This document shows, in pieces, positions 5,201 to 6,143 of a stretch of DNA of 6,143 bases. The notes under the pieces are model-generated. The model saw only the letters and a list, made by a program, of their open reading frames with translations. It did not search any database and was not told where the DNA came from. Source of the DNA: CAYZEZ01 sp964477295 (GTDB lineage Bacteria > Bacteroidota > Bacteroidia > Bacteroidales > SM23-62). Within the stretch, counting starts at the first letter, position 1. Every line of letters starts with the position of its first letter. The stretch spans positions 1 through 6,143 of the forward strand of contig CAYZEZ010000281.1 of NCBI GenBank assembly GCA_964477295.1, read 5' to 3'. Both the position numbers and the translations under genes were made by a program.

Positions 5201-6143
5201 TGAAATTTGCCCTCAAATTTTTATCTGTCTTATCGGCGAGGAAGATATGGAATTTCATACTTGTTAATATTTCCTATCATCTGTCTCTGTTATTCAAGAG
5301 GCCAATAGTATGGGGGAGACCCTATTCCATCAGCATTGAGCCCTGTTGTTTATGTTGCTTGGAATGTCCTGAATGCCCCACGGGATTGGGCAAAGTGAAG
5401 CGTAACCGGGCCAGGATAGACATGGAGTTGTACAGGGAGATTTTATCTGATGTAAAACCGACAGCTATTTATCTTATGCTCTACTTCCAGGGCGAGCCAT
5501 TCATGAGCAATGAGATATTTTCAATGATAAAACTGGCCGGCAGGTTGAACCTGTATACTGCCACCTCCACAAATGGTCAGTTCCTGAATAAATCCAATGC
5601 CCGGGAGATTATTGATTCCGGATTAGACAGGCTGATCATTTCGGTTGACGGTACAGATCAGGTAACATATGAGAAATACCGGGTAGGCGGAGAGTTGAAT
5701 AATGTTTTATCGGGAACAGAACGTTTGCTTGAGATACGGTCGGAACAGAAGTCTGGTGGGCCGGAAATTATTTTTCAATTTCTTGTTTTCAGGCACAACC
5801 AGCACCAGGTTGGAGAGATGAAGAAATTGGCAAGGGATAAAGGGGTTGACAGGTTGTGGATCAAATCGGCGCAGATCTATCAGGATGGGATTGCCGAAAG
5901 GTTGCCGGGCATAGGGCGCTATTCAAGGTATGATATAGATCAGAAAGGTGAACTAAAGTTAAAGGGCAGGTTGAGGAACCGGTGCAGCCGGTTATGGCGG
6001 ACAATGGTAATTACTACCGATGGTGTACTGGTGCCCTGTTGTTTTGATAAAGTCCCTGAATTTGAGATGGGTTCATTGTATGATAGACGGATGATGGAAA
6101 TATGGAAAGGGGAGGAGATGAACAGTTTCAGGAAGAGGGTATT
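5200..6143 (+). CDS. radical SAM protein with SPASM-like C-terminal region, 3' end cut by window edge
   Basis: This is a radical S-adenosylmethionine enzyme of unknown substrate. The frame is open from the ATG at 5200 to the window end, 314 codons and 2 bases. An N-terminal stretch rich in aromatic and basic residues (about 1-40) leads into SISIEP and the CxxxCxxC cluster motif at Cys52, Cys56 and Cys59, which would bind the [4Fe-4S] cluster that cleaves SAM. GEP at 98-100 matches the SAM-binding GGEP motif; later strands carry STNG (123-126) and LIISVDG (145-151). The C-terminal part has Cys262 (NRCSRLW), then ITTDGVLVPCC (Cys280, Cys281) and GSLYDRRMMEIW, the layout of SPASM/Twitch auxiliary-cluster domains; further cysteines would lie past the edge. 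Extra cysteines at 49, 50 and 53 crowd the main motif. It follows the lipoprotein gene with a one-base overlap. SPASM proteins include peptide-modifying and anaerobic sulfatase-maturing enzymes, but no precursor peptide or sulfatase is visible, so no reaction is assigned. Confidence 0.88.
   Translation, partial: MKFALKFLSVLSARKIWNFILVNISYHLSLLFKRPIVWGRPYSISIEPCCLCCLECPECPTGLGKVKRNRARIDMELYREILSDVKPTAIYLMLYFQGEPFMSNEIFSMIKLAGRLNLYTATSTNGQFLNKSNAREIIDSGLDRLIISVDGTDQVTYEKYRVGGELNNVLSGTERLLEIRSEQKSGGPEIIFQFLVFRHNQHQVGEMKKLARDKGVDRLWIKSAQIYQDGIAERLPGIGRYSRYDIDQKGELKLKGRLRNRCSRLWRTMVITTDGVLVPCCFDKVPEFEMGSLYDRRMMEIWKGEEMNSFRKRV

Noticed and set aside
5200..6143. RiPP biosynthesis locus built around the radical SAM/SPASM enzyme
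   Set aside because: No short precursor-peptide gene, leader-binding (RRE) domain, protease or exporter is visible. The only coupled neighbour is a large coiled-coil lipoprotein; downstream genes are outside the window.

Overview
The window looks like ordinary chromosomal DNA from a member of the Bacteroidota, probably a Bacteroidales-like anaerobe. This is inferred from protein style, from promoter-like TAnnTTTG boxes, from mostly weak or absent Shine-Dalgarno sequences, and from short heptanucleotide tracts between genes. No species can be named. Part of the window's first gene (a tRNA) and part of its last gene (a radical SAM enzyme) lie outside it.

Layout from left to right. Positions 1-54 hold the 5' part of a leftward tRNA-Leu (anticodon CAA). 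A 281-bp spacer follows, with two different 7-bp tandem tracts (65-97 and 169-192). A rightward gene (336-1901) encodes an ALDH7/antiquitin-type dehydrogenase for L-2-aminoadipate 6-semialdehyde (piperidine-6-carboxylate), a step of lysine catabolism. A convergent spacer (1902-2034) carries three small hairpins in a row. Then comes leftward dxs, 1-deoxy-D-xylulose-5-phosphate synthase, the first enzyme of the MEP isoprenoid pathway (2035 to about 3990). A divergent AT-rich spacer separates it from a rightward pair: a coiled-coil OmpA-family lipoprotein (4190-5200) and a radical SAM/SPASM protein (5200 to beyond 6143). This pair shares one base in a TAATG stop-start junction and the downstream gene has a strong Shine-Dalgarno sequence, so the two are almost certainly co-transcribed and probably translationally coupled.

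The ALDH, dxs and lipoprotein/radical SAM units have no evident metabolic link. I see no CRISPR array, insertion sequence, prophage, toxin-antitoxin pair or defence system, and nothing I can defend as a new biological system. The points most worth a second look are the extra cysteines around the radical SAM cluster motif, the coupling of that enzyme to an envelope lipoprotein, the uncertain dxs start that overlaps a promoter-like box, and the small intergenic repeats and hairpins.
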